Origin: Stentor roeselii
Lineage: Eukaryota; Ciliophora; Heterotrichea; Heterotrichida; Stentoridae
Assembly: GCA_006503475.1 (NCBI GenBank)
Contig: RSEH01000211.1
Span: 1-64,000 of the forward strand
Direction: 5' to 3'
DNA length: 64,000 nt
The notes beneath the pieces were generated by a model. It was not told where the DNA came from, did no database searches, and was given only the letters and a program-made list of their open reading frames with translations. The position numbers and the translations under genes are program-made. This document shows, piece by piece, positions 17,951-27,370 of the stretch (position 1 is the first letter of the stretch; each line of letters begins with the position of its first letter).

Positions 17951-19330
17951 ATGAACATTCTTTCAATCGAAAAACAATTCCGAGCCCTAGACGAAAAAGA
18001 AAAAGAAATCCGTCAATACTTCAACCCAAAGTCCAAAAAAGGTAAAAAGCATCACTACATCGCCGACATCCGAGCAGATTTCCAATACGACACCCTTCTC
18101 TACGGCCTTGGAATGTTCTGGCTTCAAGAGTCCGAATCCTCTTCCGAGGATTTAAAAATCGAGCTTCCTCAAAATCATTCTCTTCCAGCGGCAAAGTTAT
18201 CAACCAAAAAGCCTCCAATTCTCGCGAAAAGGAAAAATTTGGGTCTTCTTGACTTGCAGAAGCCTCTTGTGAAAGACCACTATGAAGGAATTTTTTCAAA
18301 TACGAAATATCTGAACCATGACTATCTTTATAAAAAACCTAATCAGGACCTGGGAAAACCAGGGTGGAAGACCAGGGCCGACCAGAAACTTTCAGTGAAA
18401 AATCGAGCTGCGAGAGAAGAAATGATTTACTCTGCACGAAACCTTGACAGAAAAAGAGAAGTCGAACAAAAAATAAGACAATTTCGCTCTGATTACCCGG
18501 AACCTCTTCCAAAAGAAGCGGACTCTGTTGTGTCCCCTGAAGAGTTCAAAGAATATCTAAAACAATGCAAAGGGATTATTTGTTATGAGAAACCTTTTCA
18601 GAAGTTCAACTTGGACCTTGCTGGTTTGAGAAAAGAACAGAAAATCACAGGACATGTGACGGATCAGAAAATGTTCAGGATTTTTTTTGAGAGCTCGACT
18701 GTTGTTAGTCTAGAAACGAAAAATTTGCAGTTTTCAGCAACTTTCACTGATTTGAATGTGGCGTCTTTTCCGACTCAGACTTTATCGAATTTGAAAAATG
18801 AGTCAAAAGCGGTTCTTGTGGACCTGAAGCAAGTTTTTTCATATCCTCTTGACTCTCATACGATCAGGGTGTTAGTTCAAGGAACTGAGGAGTCTTTCGA
18901 TTACTATCACTGTCTCTGTAGTCATTCAGAAGGACTTGAAGAGAAAATCAAAGAACAGATTATTCAATATAAAGTCCTTCTTTACAAGAATTCAAAAACC
19001 ACGAAAGATAAAGTCAACCCTTTGACCCTTCAGCAGCTTCACTTGAAGTTCAAGCCGAAGCTTCCGAAAATTGAGTCGAAACCGAAGACGACAAGTGCGA
19101 CAAGGAAGAAGTCTTATCACAACCCGATTACTACGGCGTTGTTTTCATATAAAAAAAATATTGAAGCCTTCCACCCAATGGCTTATCCTTCAAACTTAAG
19201 TATTTTTGAAGCTCATGATTTTATTGAAGAAAATTATCCTGTTTTACCGAAGCCGAAAGGGAATCAAGAAGAGGATAGAAGGGTTTCCTTGGAAATCAGT
19301 GGACTTGGGTTGAATACTACCTTTTCTTAA
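17951..19330 (+). CDS. Unknown, basic cytosolic protein
   Basis: 459 residues, Lys-rich, no signal peptide or membrane segment. The first ~40 residues (QFRALDEKEKEIRQYFNPKS) look helical. The middle, ~195-330, alternates hydrophobic strands as a beta-rich domain might (MFRIFFESSTVVSLETKNL). The tail is Lys/Pro/Thr-rich. I recognise no family. It is convergent with the spliced minus-strand gene ending at 19333, only 2 bp from its stop codon. Confidence 0.7.
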   Translation: MNILSIEKQFRALDEKEKEIRQYFNPKSKKGKKHHYIADIRADFQYDTLLYGLGMFWLQESESSSEDLKIELPQNHSLPAAKLSTKKPPILAKRKNLGLLDLQKPLVKDHYEGIFSNTKYLNHDYLYKKPNQDLGKPGWKTRADQKLSVKNRAAREEMIYSARNLDRKREVEQKIRQFRSDYPEPLPKEADSVVSPEEFKEYLKQCKGIICYEKPFQKFNLDLAGLRKEQKITGHVTDQKMFRIFFESSTVVSLETKNLQFSATFTDLNVASFPTQTLSNLKNESKAVLVDLKQVFSYPLDSHTIRVLVQGTEESFDYYHCLCSHSEGLEEKIKEQIIQYKVLLYKNSKTTKDKVNPLTLQQLHLKFKPKLPKIESKPKTTSATRKKSYHNPITTALFSYKKNIEAFHPMAYPSNLSIFEAHDFIEENYPVLPKPKGNQEEDRRVSLEISGLGLNTTFS

Positions 19331-19332
19331 GA

Positions 19333-20307
19333 TTATAAATATATTATGTCTCGAACCTCGCTTGTTGCACGATTTTGAGTTAAGGTTTTTTTCATCATTG
19401 CGCTGCAGGCTCTTCGGTGTATGTATGGACTGTAGTTTTTTATTCTTTCTGAAGCTTTTTGAACTGCGCTTTTCACTTCTGGACTCACACGGTTTTTTTG
19501 GATTTCGGGAGGTCTCTTATAAGGAAAAATTGATTCAACCATCATATCATGCATCGCTTTAGCACTCAATTTCCCTCCATACTTCAAACTCGACTTCTAA
19601 TTATCTCTTACCGGCCTTTCCTTGCGATCATTAGTGATACAAACCCTACGAGAAGGATCCGAAATTAAATTAACATCAACCTTAATAGAAGTATTCCAAT
19701 TTTTTCCCTCTTTTTTCACATCATTTATAGAATTTTGATTGAAAATCTCTGAAGTAATACTATTACTTTCGTATTTTTTCTCTATTTTCGTATTAAAGTT
19801 CCAACTAGCCGAATGCGGTCGACGTCGAGAAGCTTCTCGAGAAGGTCTTCGACTTGAATGGCATTCACGGCTTCGAGGCTTTGAAGAACTTGGAGAAGAA
19901 GAAAGGTTAAGAGACTGTTTCAAGTCATCATAACAAGTGTAGTCTATTTTTTTGCTTAGAAGGTAAAAATGCTGCTTTAGTTGTGAAAGGGTTATTTCTC
20001 CTGATATGTACTGCTGGGCTAGGTCAGGGTAGTTGTTTCCCATCATTTTTTCTATCAGTTCTGCTCGTTTTAGTCGTTCTAGTGCCTCGTCGTTGACTTT
20101 TATTGGGTTGTTTGAATAGTCTTTTGGTTTTATTTGTAGTTGGCGCTCTGATTCTGTGTCTGATGAACTGAATGAAGAACCTTCTGAATCAGCGGGTTTA
20201 GGTTGTTTTCTATTGAGTAAATATTTGTATTTCTGTAAGATCACTTTGAGGATTTTTTCATGTGATTTTGAGTAAAGTTTTTTGTATTTTTGTTCTCTTC
20301 CTTTCAT
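19333..20307 (-). CDS. Unknown Ser/Arg-rich protein, one 15-nt intron
   Basis: Two minus-strand frames (20307-19597 and the one ending at 19333) join when the 15-nt intron GTAAGAGATAATTAG (19611-19597) is removed. The first frame would otherwise stop at the intron's own TAG. The joined product is 319 residues: a Lys-rich helical N-terminus, a Ser-rich acidic patch (~44-55), a short helical unit (~70-115, QQYISGEITLSQLKQHF), a Ser/Arg-rich linker, and a C-terminal ~80-residue segment with KYGGKLSAKAMHDMMV. No family recognised. It is divergent from the gene at 20425 with 117 bp between starts. Confidence 0.72.
19597..19611 (-). other. 15-nt spliceosomal intron, phase 0
   Basis: GTAAGAGATAATTAG on the minus strand, lying between CCG and AAG codons. 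Its removal restores a continuous frame across the two exons. Confidence 0.9.
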
Positions 20308-20424
20308 TTATGAGGGTTATGAGAAAGGGTCTGTTATTAATCTTAAACTATTAAATAAATCCAAAGTTCCAACAAAACTTTCATCTGCAATCCTTTCATA
20401 TCAAGCATCAAACAATCATAATAA

Positions 20425-21024
20425 ATGTTGACTACTCTTTCCTATTACGAAGAAGAAAAATCTCAAAAATTAAGCCGAATGAATCGCCGTCTTTTTCCTC
20501 TTTCAATGTTTCCGAACTCTTATCAAGAGAGTTACTTAGCGAAGACAAAGTTGAACCCATCCAAAAGATTAAAGTTTCCAGGTAAAAAAAACCAAATCAA
20601 GGCAAGACCCGGACATACCATGACAGGTTTTTTCGAAGAAGAGTCACTTCCTGAAGCAAAGCCAAGAACCCAATCAACACAAGTACCTCGGATCCACTAC
20701 AAGCACTTAAAAATGCAGAACTTCGACAAGGACACTGACCAGCATCGTTATTTTTATAAGCCCTGCTCTTTGAAGCTCTCCCCTCGATGCACTGTCACTG
20801 TTTATTCCCCTTCTCCTCTTGGTGATAGTCCGAAAGTCAAACATAGGGAACAGACTACTATCAAGAAAAAAAAAACCACGGAAAATGTTGAAGTACCGAA
20901 AACTGCTGTCAAACTTACGAGGATCACTTCTTCGAAAATAAGCTTCCCTGCTGTTAATATTGGACAGGTTATGATGAGGGTTAAAGATCTGGTGATTGAC
21001 CCTTTGAAACAGGAGTTTCGCTGA
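20425..21024 (+). CDS. Unknown small basic protein
   Basis: 199 residues, strongly basic and Pro/Ser/Thr-rich. It contains several dibasic runs and a Lys cluster (~153-158). No domain, signal peptide or membrane segment seen. The ATG follows CATAATAA, fitting the local start context. Likely a lineage-restricted cytoskeletal or nuclear protein, but this is a guess from charge only. Confidence 0.6.
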   Translation: MLTTLSYYEEEKSQKLSRMNRRLFPLSMFPNSYQESYLAKTKLNPSKRLKFPGKKNQIKARPGHTMTGFFEEESLPEAKPRTQSTQVPRIHYKHLKMQNFDKDTDQHRYFYKPCSLKLSPRCTVTVYSPSPLGDSPKVKHREQTTIKKKKTTENVEVPKTAVKLTRITSSKISFPAVNIGQVMMRVKDLVIDPLKQEFR

Positions 21025-21359
21025 TTTTTAATTAATTATGGGTCTTTAGGATTTATGTGGAAAGTGGAATGTTTTAGATGGGTTGTTTTTTTAGTGGATT
21101 TTTTGGGGTTTAATGAAGGGATTGTTTTTGAATTAATATAAAAACTCAGCAGTGACTCAAATACCAATCTCAAATTCCTTCTAAAATTCCACTATTTCTA
21201 ATATTCCTAATCAATTAAATCCTCGCTAAACTAGAACTTCTCAAACAACTAAACCTAAACCTTCAAATTTCCTCTTAAAAATCCAAATTCTCAATATAAA
21301 CTTTAAACATACCTCAACCAATTTAGACATCATTAATCAATTCCATAATAATTTTAAAT
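21025..21359. other. Intergenic with composition switch
   Basis: 335 bp. G/T-rich up to about 21130, then A/C-rich up to the next plus-strand start. No frame or repeat of note. Confidence 0.6.
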
Positions 21360-22964
21360 ATGGGAAACTGCACTACCCTTCAAAAGAAAAAATCAAATGA
21401 CTCAAAATCCAAGACAAAACATTCAGGTCCAAAACCGAGCTTAAACATCAAAAAAACACCAGAACTTGTGATCAGCTCAGCGAATTCCTTCTCAAGTCAA
21501 AAACACTCCAAGAGCAGCTTTTCGGTAGCCTCAGACACTCAAGAAAAAGTTTCAGAAACTCAATCAAAGGCCAAAAAATCTTCAAATTCAGAAATAGACG
21601 AAAAAACATTGCCCGATGGGTTAGTTGATAGGAACTCATACCAAAGAAAGAAAATGAGAAAAGCTTTATATGAAAGAAATAAACTTTTATTGAGTCCAAC
21701 GCCAGAAATCCTGAATCCTGATGATCCTAACAAAAGATTTGATCTTTCTTCTAAAGATTTATTTGAAGCCAGTTTTTTTTCAAAGGTTTGTAAAAGTTTT
21801 GATGGCTTCGCAAGTGATCAATTCAGGAAACCCGCTAATAGCTTTGTGGAAGATGAAGGGTTGAAAGGCTTTCTTATGCAAAATGAGAGAAATGAGAAAA
21901 AATCGAAAAATAGCTTAAAAAGATTAAGCAGGAATAGCTTTCAGGCTGAATTGGTCCCTGACTTCCTTGATGGGGTCACGGCTTTAGATGTGAATATTCT
22001 TTACAATGTTAATCAAGAGTTCGGAGATGGAAATGAGTTAGTTCAAAGATTTGGAACCTTGAGGTCAATTACAAAAAATAATAAAAAACGCTTCTCTTTG
22101 AAATCACTCAGTTGTCATGACTTGGAAAATATCAGCTTAAAGCATATCAAAATCAGCAAAAATTCTGAAATTTTGATGTTTTTTATACCTTTTGTGAAAA
22201 ATAATAATGATTTTATTGATTATCGCTTCACATCGATTGACTCTCATTATTTTGAGTGCTTTTGTAAGAATTATGATGAATTTGAAGAGAAAGTTAAAAG
22301 TGAAGCTAATGGTTTTATGAGGTTAATTGAAAGGTTTCCAAATCGATGGACTGATGGAATCATTCCTTTTGTCATTGAAAAAAACTTGATGTTTGTAAGC
22401 AACCCAAATAATGAAAATATTTATAGCATCGTTTTCAAGTCAATGAGAACAGTTGAAAGTCAAACGATTATTAGGTTCGTTAAATATAATCCTAAAGAAC
22501 ATACACAGTTCTTAAATTTCAGTCTGGATAAAATGAATAGCTCTTATCTTGGTGCTTCTAAAGGAAAAAATCAAATAACTTTAAGCTGTAGGGCAATTGA
22601 AGCTGATGTTTTACATCAATTGATGCATAGTTTTGGCTTCATGCATATGCACCAGAAATCAAATGATGAGTCATTTGATTATATAAGCAGAGCAAATGTA
22701 AAAAACGCAAACCATGATGGTCATGCATGCTTTTATGGATTAAAGTTTGGACCTTTTGATGCTGATTCAGTCCTTATGTGGCCAAGTTGTGAGAATATGA
22801 TTTCATCTACCAATGATGAATATAAACCAGCAACACAACTTTCGAAATTTGACAGTTTAAAGGTGAATTTTTTTTATGATAATTCAAATTTAAACTTGAG
22901 TGATGAAGAATTAAGGCATAAATATAAAGCATTTAAAAAAGAAGCTGAAATTTTAAAACAATAG
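21360..22964 (+). CDS. N-myristoylated astacin-like (M12A) protein with inactive metalloprotease site
   Basis: 534 residues. It starts MGNC, a myristoylation/palmitoylation signal, and has no signal peptide, so it should face the cytosol. The first ~120 residues are Ser/Lys-rich and disordered. The C-terminal third resembles the astacin catalytic domain: RWTDGIIPFVIE (cf. the opening strand of astacins), the zinc site HQLMHSFGFMH, and a Met-turn-like DSVLMWPS. All three zinc His residues are present, but the catalytic Glu (HExxH) is Gln, codon CAA, and the Met-turn Tyr is Trp. It is therefore probably a zinc-binding pseudoprotease. Secreted astacins being normal, a lipidated intracellular version is unusual. 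Role unknown. Confidence 0.75.
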   Translation: MGNCTTLQKKKSNDSKSKTKHSGPKPSLNIKKTPELVISSANSFSSQKHSKSSFSVASDTQEKVSETQSKAKKSSNSEIDEKTLPDGLVDRNSYQRKKMRKALYERNKLLLSPTPEILNPDDPNKRFDLSSKDLFEASFFSKVCKSFDGFASDQFRKPANSFVEDEGLKGFLMQNERNEKKSKNSLKRLSRNSFQAELVPDFLDGVTALDVNILYNVNQEFGDGNELVQRFGTLRSITKNNKKRFSLKSLSCHDLENISLKHIKISKNSEILMFFIPFVKNNNDFIDYRFTSIDSHYFECFCKNYDEFEEKVKSEANGFMRLIERFPNRWTDGIIPFVIEKNLMFVSNPNNENIYSIVFKSMRTVESQTIIRFVKYNPKEHTQFLNFSLDKMNSSYLGASKGKNQITLSCRAIEADVLHQLMHSFGFMHMHQKSNDESFDYISRANVKNANHDGHACFYGLKFGPFDADSVLMWPSCENMISSTNDEYKPATQLSKFDSLKVNFFYDNSNLNLSDEELRHKYKAFKKEAEILKQ

Positions 22965-23050
22965 TCTCCTAAAGTATCTTCCAGGCATCATCTCACTAAA
23001 ATAATAAAATCTTAATTTAACCTCTAAAAAACCTTTTCAAACCAAAATAA

Positions 23051-23617
23051 ATGCAATCATCAGAACTAACAAACCAAACCTGCACAATCTGCCTTTTACC
23101 TTTAGAGTACCCCATATGCAAGTTAGTCTGCGACCACATCTACTGTTTCGAGTGCATTCAAGAGTGGTGCAAGACACATGAGACCTGCCCTCTCTGTTCC
23201 CAAGTGATAAAACTCGGCTTTAAATACGATTCAACCATCGAGATCACTGAAGTAGTCTTCGACAAGCAAGTAGTTGAAAAAGAACTATCCTTGGACTGCC
23301 TGGACCACAGTTACTTCAAGCAAGAAATCTCGAAACTTCTAAGACTTTGTTACGAGTTAGAAGTCTCACGCTTTAAACAACGAAACTCAAAAGGTACCCC
23401 TGGAGAATGGCGAGGACTTCAGAATATTCGAAACAGGTTAGAAACTTTAAGACTGGAAAATCAGGCTTTTGTCAGGTTCGACCCTCAGGCTTTGTTGGAT
23501 GAGGTTTATTCGATGGAACAGGATGTTGACAGTATCAAGAATGGAGTTTTTCAAGAAAAGGACTTTTGTGAAGTGGTTGAACATGACTACTCTGATGAGG
23601 ATTATTATGATGATTGA
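23051..23617 (+). CDS. RING-finger (C3HC4) E3 ubiquitin ligase-like protein
   Basis: 188 residues. The RING lies at ~10-52: CTIC, CKLVCDHIYCFECI, CPLC with spacing of the C3HC4 type. The remainder is helical and ends in an acidic Asp/Glu/Tyr tail. RING proteins recruit E2 enzymes for ubiquitin transfer; no substrate domain is recognisable. It is convergent with the thioesterase gene, the stops being 6 bp apart. Confidence 0.8.
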   Translation: MQSSELTNQTCTICLLPLEYPICKLVCDHIYCFECIQEWCKTHETCPLCSQVIKLGFKYDSTIEITEVVFDKQVVEKELSLDCLDHSYFKQEISKLLRLCYELEVSRFKQRNSKGTPGEWRGLQNIRNRLETLRLENQAFVRFDPQALLDEVYSMEQDVDSIKNGVFQEKDFCEVVEHDYSDEDYYDD

Positions 23618-23623
23618 AGTCTA

Positions 23624-24259
23624 TTAATTTAACTGAGCCCTTAGCCAGACTTTCACCTCGTTCCATTCTTGCATTGTTACTGTATGTTGAAGATGAGGCT
23701 CGGTCCTGTATGTCGTGTTAATCCCTTGCAAATTTCTTGTAAAAGTCTGCTGACACCTATTCAAAGGAAGCACAGGATCACTTCCCCCATTAAATAAAAA
23801 CACCGGAATTGACTTTCTGTCTTCCGGTATCTGCATAGGAAAAGAATATCCACTTAAAGCGATGACCGCATCGATTTTCCCTGAATACTTGCTTAAAGCA
23901 GTATAAAGACTCATGACAGCGCCTTGAGAAAATCCTCCTAAAATGAGTTTATTTGTAGTTTTTGCTTCTTCTTCTAAATATCTCTTGATGATAGCCACAG
24001 AGGACTCTGCTGAAACATCATATTCATCAGTCAGGTTCTTGAAATCGTACCAACTGTTACACGACATTCCACCATTTATCGTCACTGGCTGTGTTGGAGC
24101 TGTTGGAAGAACCACTTTGCAGTTCGGCAGAAGAGGACTTTCTGAGAATAAGTCCACGAAGCCTTCTGCTGAATCACCCAGACCGTGAAGCCAGACTATA
24201 GTGTAAGTGTGAATTGATGGGATCAGGTAGATGTCTCGACCTTTTACTAGTCTTTGCAT
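23624..24259 (-). CDS. Acyl-protein thioesterase (APT1/LYPLA family)
   Basis: 211 residues, the usual family length. The alpha/beta-hydrolase signatures are intact: WLHGLGD oxyanion region (~24-30), GFSQGAVMS nucleophile elbow with the catalytic Ser (~110), SDP with the catalytic Asp (~160), and LQHTVT with the catalytic His (~192). The family removes palmitate from Cys of membrane-anchored proteins and hydrolyses lysophospholipids. Many proteins in this window carry predicted Met-Gly-Cys palmitoylation sites, a plausible but unproven substrate class. Confidence 0.9.
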   Translation of the reverse strand: MQRLVKGRDIYLIPSIHTYTIVWLHGLGDSAEGFVDLFSESPLLPNCKVVLPTAPTQPVTINGGMSCNSWYDFKNLTDEYDVSAESSVAIIKRYLEEEAKTTNKLILGGFSQGAVMSLYTALSKYSGKIDAVIALSGYSFPMQIPEDRKSIPVFLFNGGSDPVLPLNRCQQTFTRNLQGINTTYRTEPHLQHTVTMQEWNEVKVWLRAQLN

Positions 24260-24439
24260 TTTTATTTGGAATGGCTTGGATTTAGTGGTTTTTGGATTTT
24301 TTGAGGAATTTGAGGATTTTACGGGGTGGAGGAAAGAGATTGAAAGGAAAAAGTTTTGGATTCTTTTTTGAGGATTTTTAGATATTAGCTTTGATTCTAG
24401 AATATCTTAGAAAATCTATTAGTTACTGTAATTCTTAAT

Positions 24440-24694
24440 TCAAAGCTTTAGCAATAAAATCAAAAAAAGGCAAAAAAGCACAGCGATTAACTGTACCAAA
24501 AAGCTGACTGAAAATCCATCAACTATTTTTTTCATTTTATTCGAAAGACTTTGATGAATTTTGAAATTGAAATTCTGTATATCTTCCACTTCTTTGATAT
24601 AATCTTTATTGATCTCATTTTCCTTTTCAATATTCAAGTAAATCTCTTCCAATTCCTCTATTTTCGAACTGATTTCAATGATTTGTCCCTCCAT
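24440..24694 (-). CDS. Small tail-anchored coiled-coil protein
   Basis: 84 residues: an acidic helical coiled coil (~3-50) followed by one C-terminal hydrophobic helix (~60-82) ending LLLKL. This is the layout of tail-anchored proteins, including SNAREs, though I cannot assign a SNARE layer. Its 5' end and upstream flank appear to have been duplicated next door (24728-24842). Confidence 0.55.
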   Translation of the reverse strand: MEGQIIEISSKIEELEEIYLNIEKENEINKDYIKEVEDIQNFNFKIHQSLSNKMKKIVDGFSVSFLVQLIAVLFCLFLILLLKL

Positions 24695-24727
24695 AGTTAA
24701 AATTATAAAAAAATCATTAAAGTTCTA

Positions 24728-24842
24728 ATTTTCCTTCTCAATATTAAAATAAATCTCTTTAATTTCTTCAATATTCAACCAAATCTCTTTCATTTCCTAT
24801 TCCCATTAATTTCAATGATTTTCCTCCATAATTAAAATTATT
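24728..24842 (-). repeat. Decayed partial copy of the 5' end of the tail-anchored gene
   Basis: Segments such as TTTCAATGATT-TCCTCCATA-TTAAAATTAT and TTCTCAATATT-AA-TAAATCTCTT repeat those at 24621-24720 with several differences and an internal duplication. The copy of the start region is followed at once by a stop (ATG GAG GAA AAT CAT TGA), so it is not a gene. Confidence 0.65.
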
Positions 24843-26613
24843 AAATGAAAACATGATTCAAGTCATTATGTCCTTTCACTATTCCAAGTTCCAAGGGAGT
24901 AAGTCCTTTAGAGTCAGTAGACCGACAATCACTTCCACAGTCAATTAAAAAGTTAACAATATTGAGCAGTCCATTTTTGCAGGCATAATGAAGAGGAAGT
25001 CGTTGTTTCTCATCTAAACAATTGATAGTCAGTCCAAGTCTGATCACTTTTTTCAGTTTTGCCTCGTTTCCTTCAATCACTGCCCTGTGAACTGCAGTTC
25101 TTTTCCTTTTTAGTCTTTACTTCAGGTCTGAAGAATAAGGATTTGTCCCTTTTGATAACAGGTACTCGGCGCATTCGAAGTTTCCGAATGAACAAGCGAT
25201 TAAAAAAGCGTTTTCTCCTTTGGTCTGAGTGGTGATTACGTTTCTTTTATCTAGTTGAACTGCTTTTCGCAGAAGGTATTGCAGAAGTTGAAGGTTTCCT
25301 GTCCTGGATGCGAACATTAATAGGGTTTCTTGGAGTTTTATGTCGAAAGAGTTGAGATCGTATCCTGTTTCTATCAATTTTTCTAGGATTTTAGAATAGT
25401 TTCGGTTTCCTGATTTGAATATTTCTTCGATTTCTACTATTTTTAATTCGGTTTCGGATTTTGATGATGATTTTTCATTTTTACATATTCCAGCCTCATC
25501 ATCATTAAAACTTTCATCAAACCTATTCCTGAACTCCCTGATCAACCTTTCACTTTCCTGATCCCTTTCACTAGGCAATCTACTATTCGCAGGTTTTGTA
25601 ATTTCCATTTTAACTTTCAAAACAGCAAAAATCAAGTCCTTAACTTCCAGATTTTCATAGTTTTCAGCAAGTTTTTCAAAAGTCCTGGCAAGTATCTTCG
25701 GATCAGCATTAAAAATATATTTCTTATCAAAAAGTCCTCTAATATCAAAAGAGGCGAGATCAAGAAAGTCCCAAGTTTTAACAAACAATTCATTATGACT
25801 TTCCAACCGATTAAAACTGATCTCAACTTCTTGAATCCTGCTGAAATTAAAAGTCCTTGACTTGCCTTCTCGAACTGCAATAGCCCTGACAAGTTTCCAG
25901 GCCCCTTGAGCAGTAATAAGATTAAAATTCAAATTAACAACTTTCAAAGTCCCTGAAACATTTGCGATGATCTCAGCGATGACCTCAGCTCCTAAGTCAG
26001 TGATCAAGTTGCCTTCAAGTTGGATATTTTCAATATTCTGATGGTTTTTCATGATTTTTTGAAGGGGAAAAACGTGATCATCAGTCATGTCCAGGTGGTT
26101 TAGTCTCAGTTCAGTCATTTTTTCATCTGAAAATAAAGACTTTATCGTGTTTAACAAGCAGATTTTCGTTGATCGAATAGTTTCTATTGAAAGTTCTGAG
26201 TTTTCAATTAAAACTTTCGCTTTTCGCAGATAGTCAAGAACATGGGAAAGTTTTTCATCAGTTTCATGAAATTTTTTCTTGAAAAATTCGACTTTTTTCT
26301 GAGTGTCTTTTAGACGAGCTTCAAGAGAATGGGAGTAAAATTGGGATTGCTTGATTTTCTTTGTTGCTTCGGAAATCTCTCCGAGGTAAGAGTCTCGCCA
26401 TTTTGACTCGTTTTTTAGACGTTCTTCGAGGTAGACTAGTTTTATTTGGAGGTCTTCGTTTTTCTTTTTAAGATCCAGGATTTCTTGAAAGGTTTCTGCA
26501 CTTTTTAAGATTTACTTTTCGGTTGTTGGCTGATTTGAGTTTACCAGGAATGTTCGGGATAGACGAGAATTTGATCTGGAATTCGCAGGACGCTTATGAA
26601 GGGCTCTTATCAT
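24841..26613 (-). CDS. Coiled-coil / leucine-rich-repeat / ankyrin protein, two 15-nt introns
   Basis: The ATG at 26613 (reading MIRALHKRPAN) opens a frame that continues through introns at 26515-26501 and 25120-25106 to the TAA at 24841, giving 580 residues. Order: a short basic N-terminus, a coiled coil (~35-130), leucine-rich repeats (~155-250, e.g. IQLEGNLITDLGAEVIAEII), a linker with an acidic Ser-rich part, then about four ankyrin repeats (~405-575, e.g. RTAVHRAVIEGN and LPLHYACKNGLLNIVNFLI). The second intron falls inside the ankyrin array, and splicing restores the repeat consensus across the join, which strongly supports it. A scaffold role is likely; partners unknown. Confidence 0.85.
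25106..25120 (-). other. 15-nt intron, phase 2
   Basis: GTAAAGACTAAAAAG on the minus strand. Removal joins CTG AA to G and restores an ankyrin repeat across the join. Confidence 0.9.
26501..26515 (-). other. 15-nt intron, phase 2
   Basis: GTAAATCTTAAAAAG on the minus strand. Unspliced it puts TAA in frame; spliced, the coiled-coil frame runs back to the ATG at 26613. Confidence 0.85.
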
Positions 26614-26815
26614 TTAGGATGATTAGTAATAATTAGGATTTAATTGAAAGGTTTTAGTTTTTATGGGTTTTTTATGTTTGATAAGGATGGATTGATAATT
26701 GAAAGATTTTTTATGGAATTATTAAGGAGATTTTTATTGAGGAGGTAATCAGAGTTGTAGAGAGTCTGAAAGAGAAGTTAGGAGAAAGTTTATTGAACAG
26801 ACTTAAAATATTCTA

Positions 26816-27370
26816 CTAAGTATTTAGCACTCCAGTAAAGTTGATTTTAATGACAGGCCTCGGAAATTCCGGCATAATTTTATACAATTCAACCAAAGGC
26901 GCAAGATCAAGAATTCCTTTCAATTTATTCCCACTGAACCTCAAAGAATTACTGCTAACAGCCGAGCTAAACGGTGGTTTTTTTTCAAAACTATTAGGAG
27001 TCTTCGCTCTTTCCTCATTTTTTTCATTTTTTTCGATTTTGGCACATTTTTCAATTCCTCTGCCCTTTTCCCTATCAAGCATTTCCTGCAAGAATTCAAT
27101 TTTTTCCTTAAATTTTTCTTCATTTTCAACAATTCTAGTCTGAGCTTCCTTAAGCTGTTGCAAAGCAAGATCTCTTTCACGATGAGCTTTCTGTTCATTT
27201 CCCAAGGCGACTTTGAGTTGATTTTCAAGTGCAACAATCCTATCTTCAAGTAAGTTCAATTTACTCAGAGGTGGTTCTTCAGTAGCAGGTCTTGGAGGCA
27301 GTTCAGGTACTTTAGAAGGCGTCTTAGACCTGATTTGTTTCAAAAGAGCAGCAGGGTCAAATTCAGTCAT
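26816..27370 (-). CDS. Unknown coiled-coil protein overlapping the upstream DHODH-like gene
   Basis: 184 residues from ATG 27370 (MTEFDPAALLKQIRSKT), chosen because earlier codons in this frame lack an ATG close by and would run deeper into the upstream gene. Pro-rich start (~18-35), coiled coil (~38-110), then a Lys/Ser linker and a more hydrophobic C-terminus. The first 8 bases overlap the end of the DHODH-like gene on the same strand (start inside ATGACTGA). No family recognised. Confidence 0.65.
   Translation of the reverse strand: MTEFDPAALLKQIRSKTPSKVPELPPRPATEEPPLSKLNLLEDRIVALENQLKVALGNEQKAHRERDLALQQLKEAQTRIVENEEKFKEKIEFLQEMLDREKGRGIEKCAKIEKNEKNEERAKTPNSFEKKPPFSSAVSSNSLRFSGNKLKGILDLAPLVELYKIMPEFPRPVIKINFTGVLNT

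Noticed and set aside
25117-26157. The two ankyrin/LRR frames as separate genes, the second starting at a TTG
   Set aside because: Two 15-nt introns join them into one protein with an ATG at 26613 and an unbroken ankyrin array.
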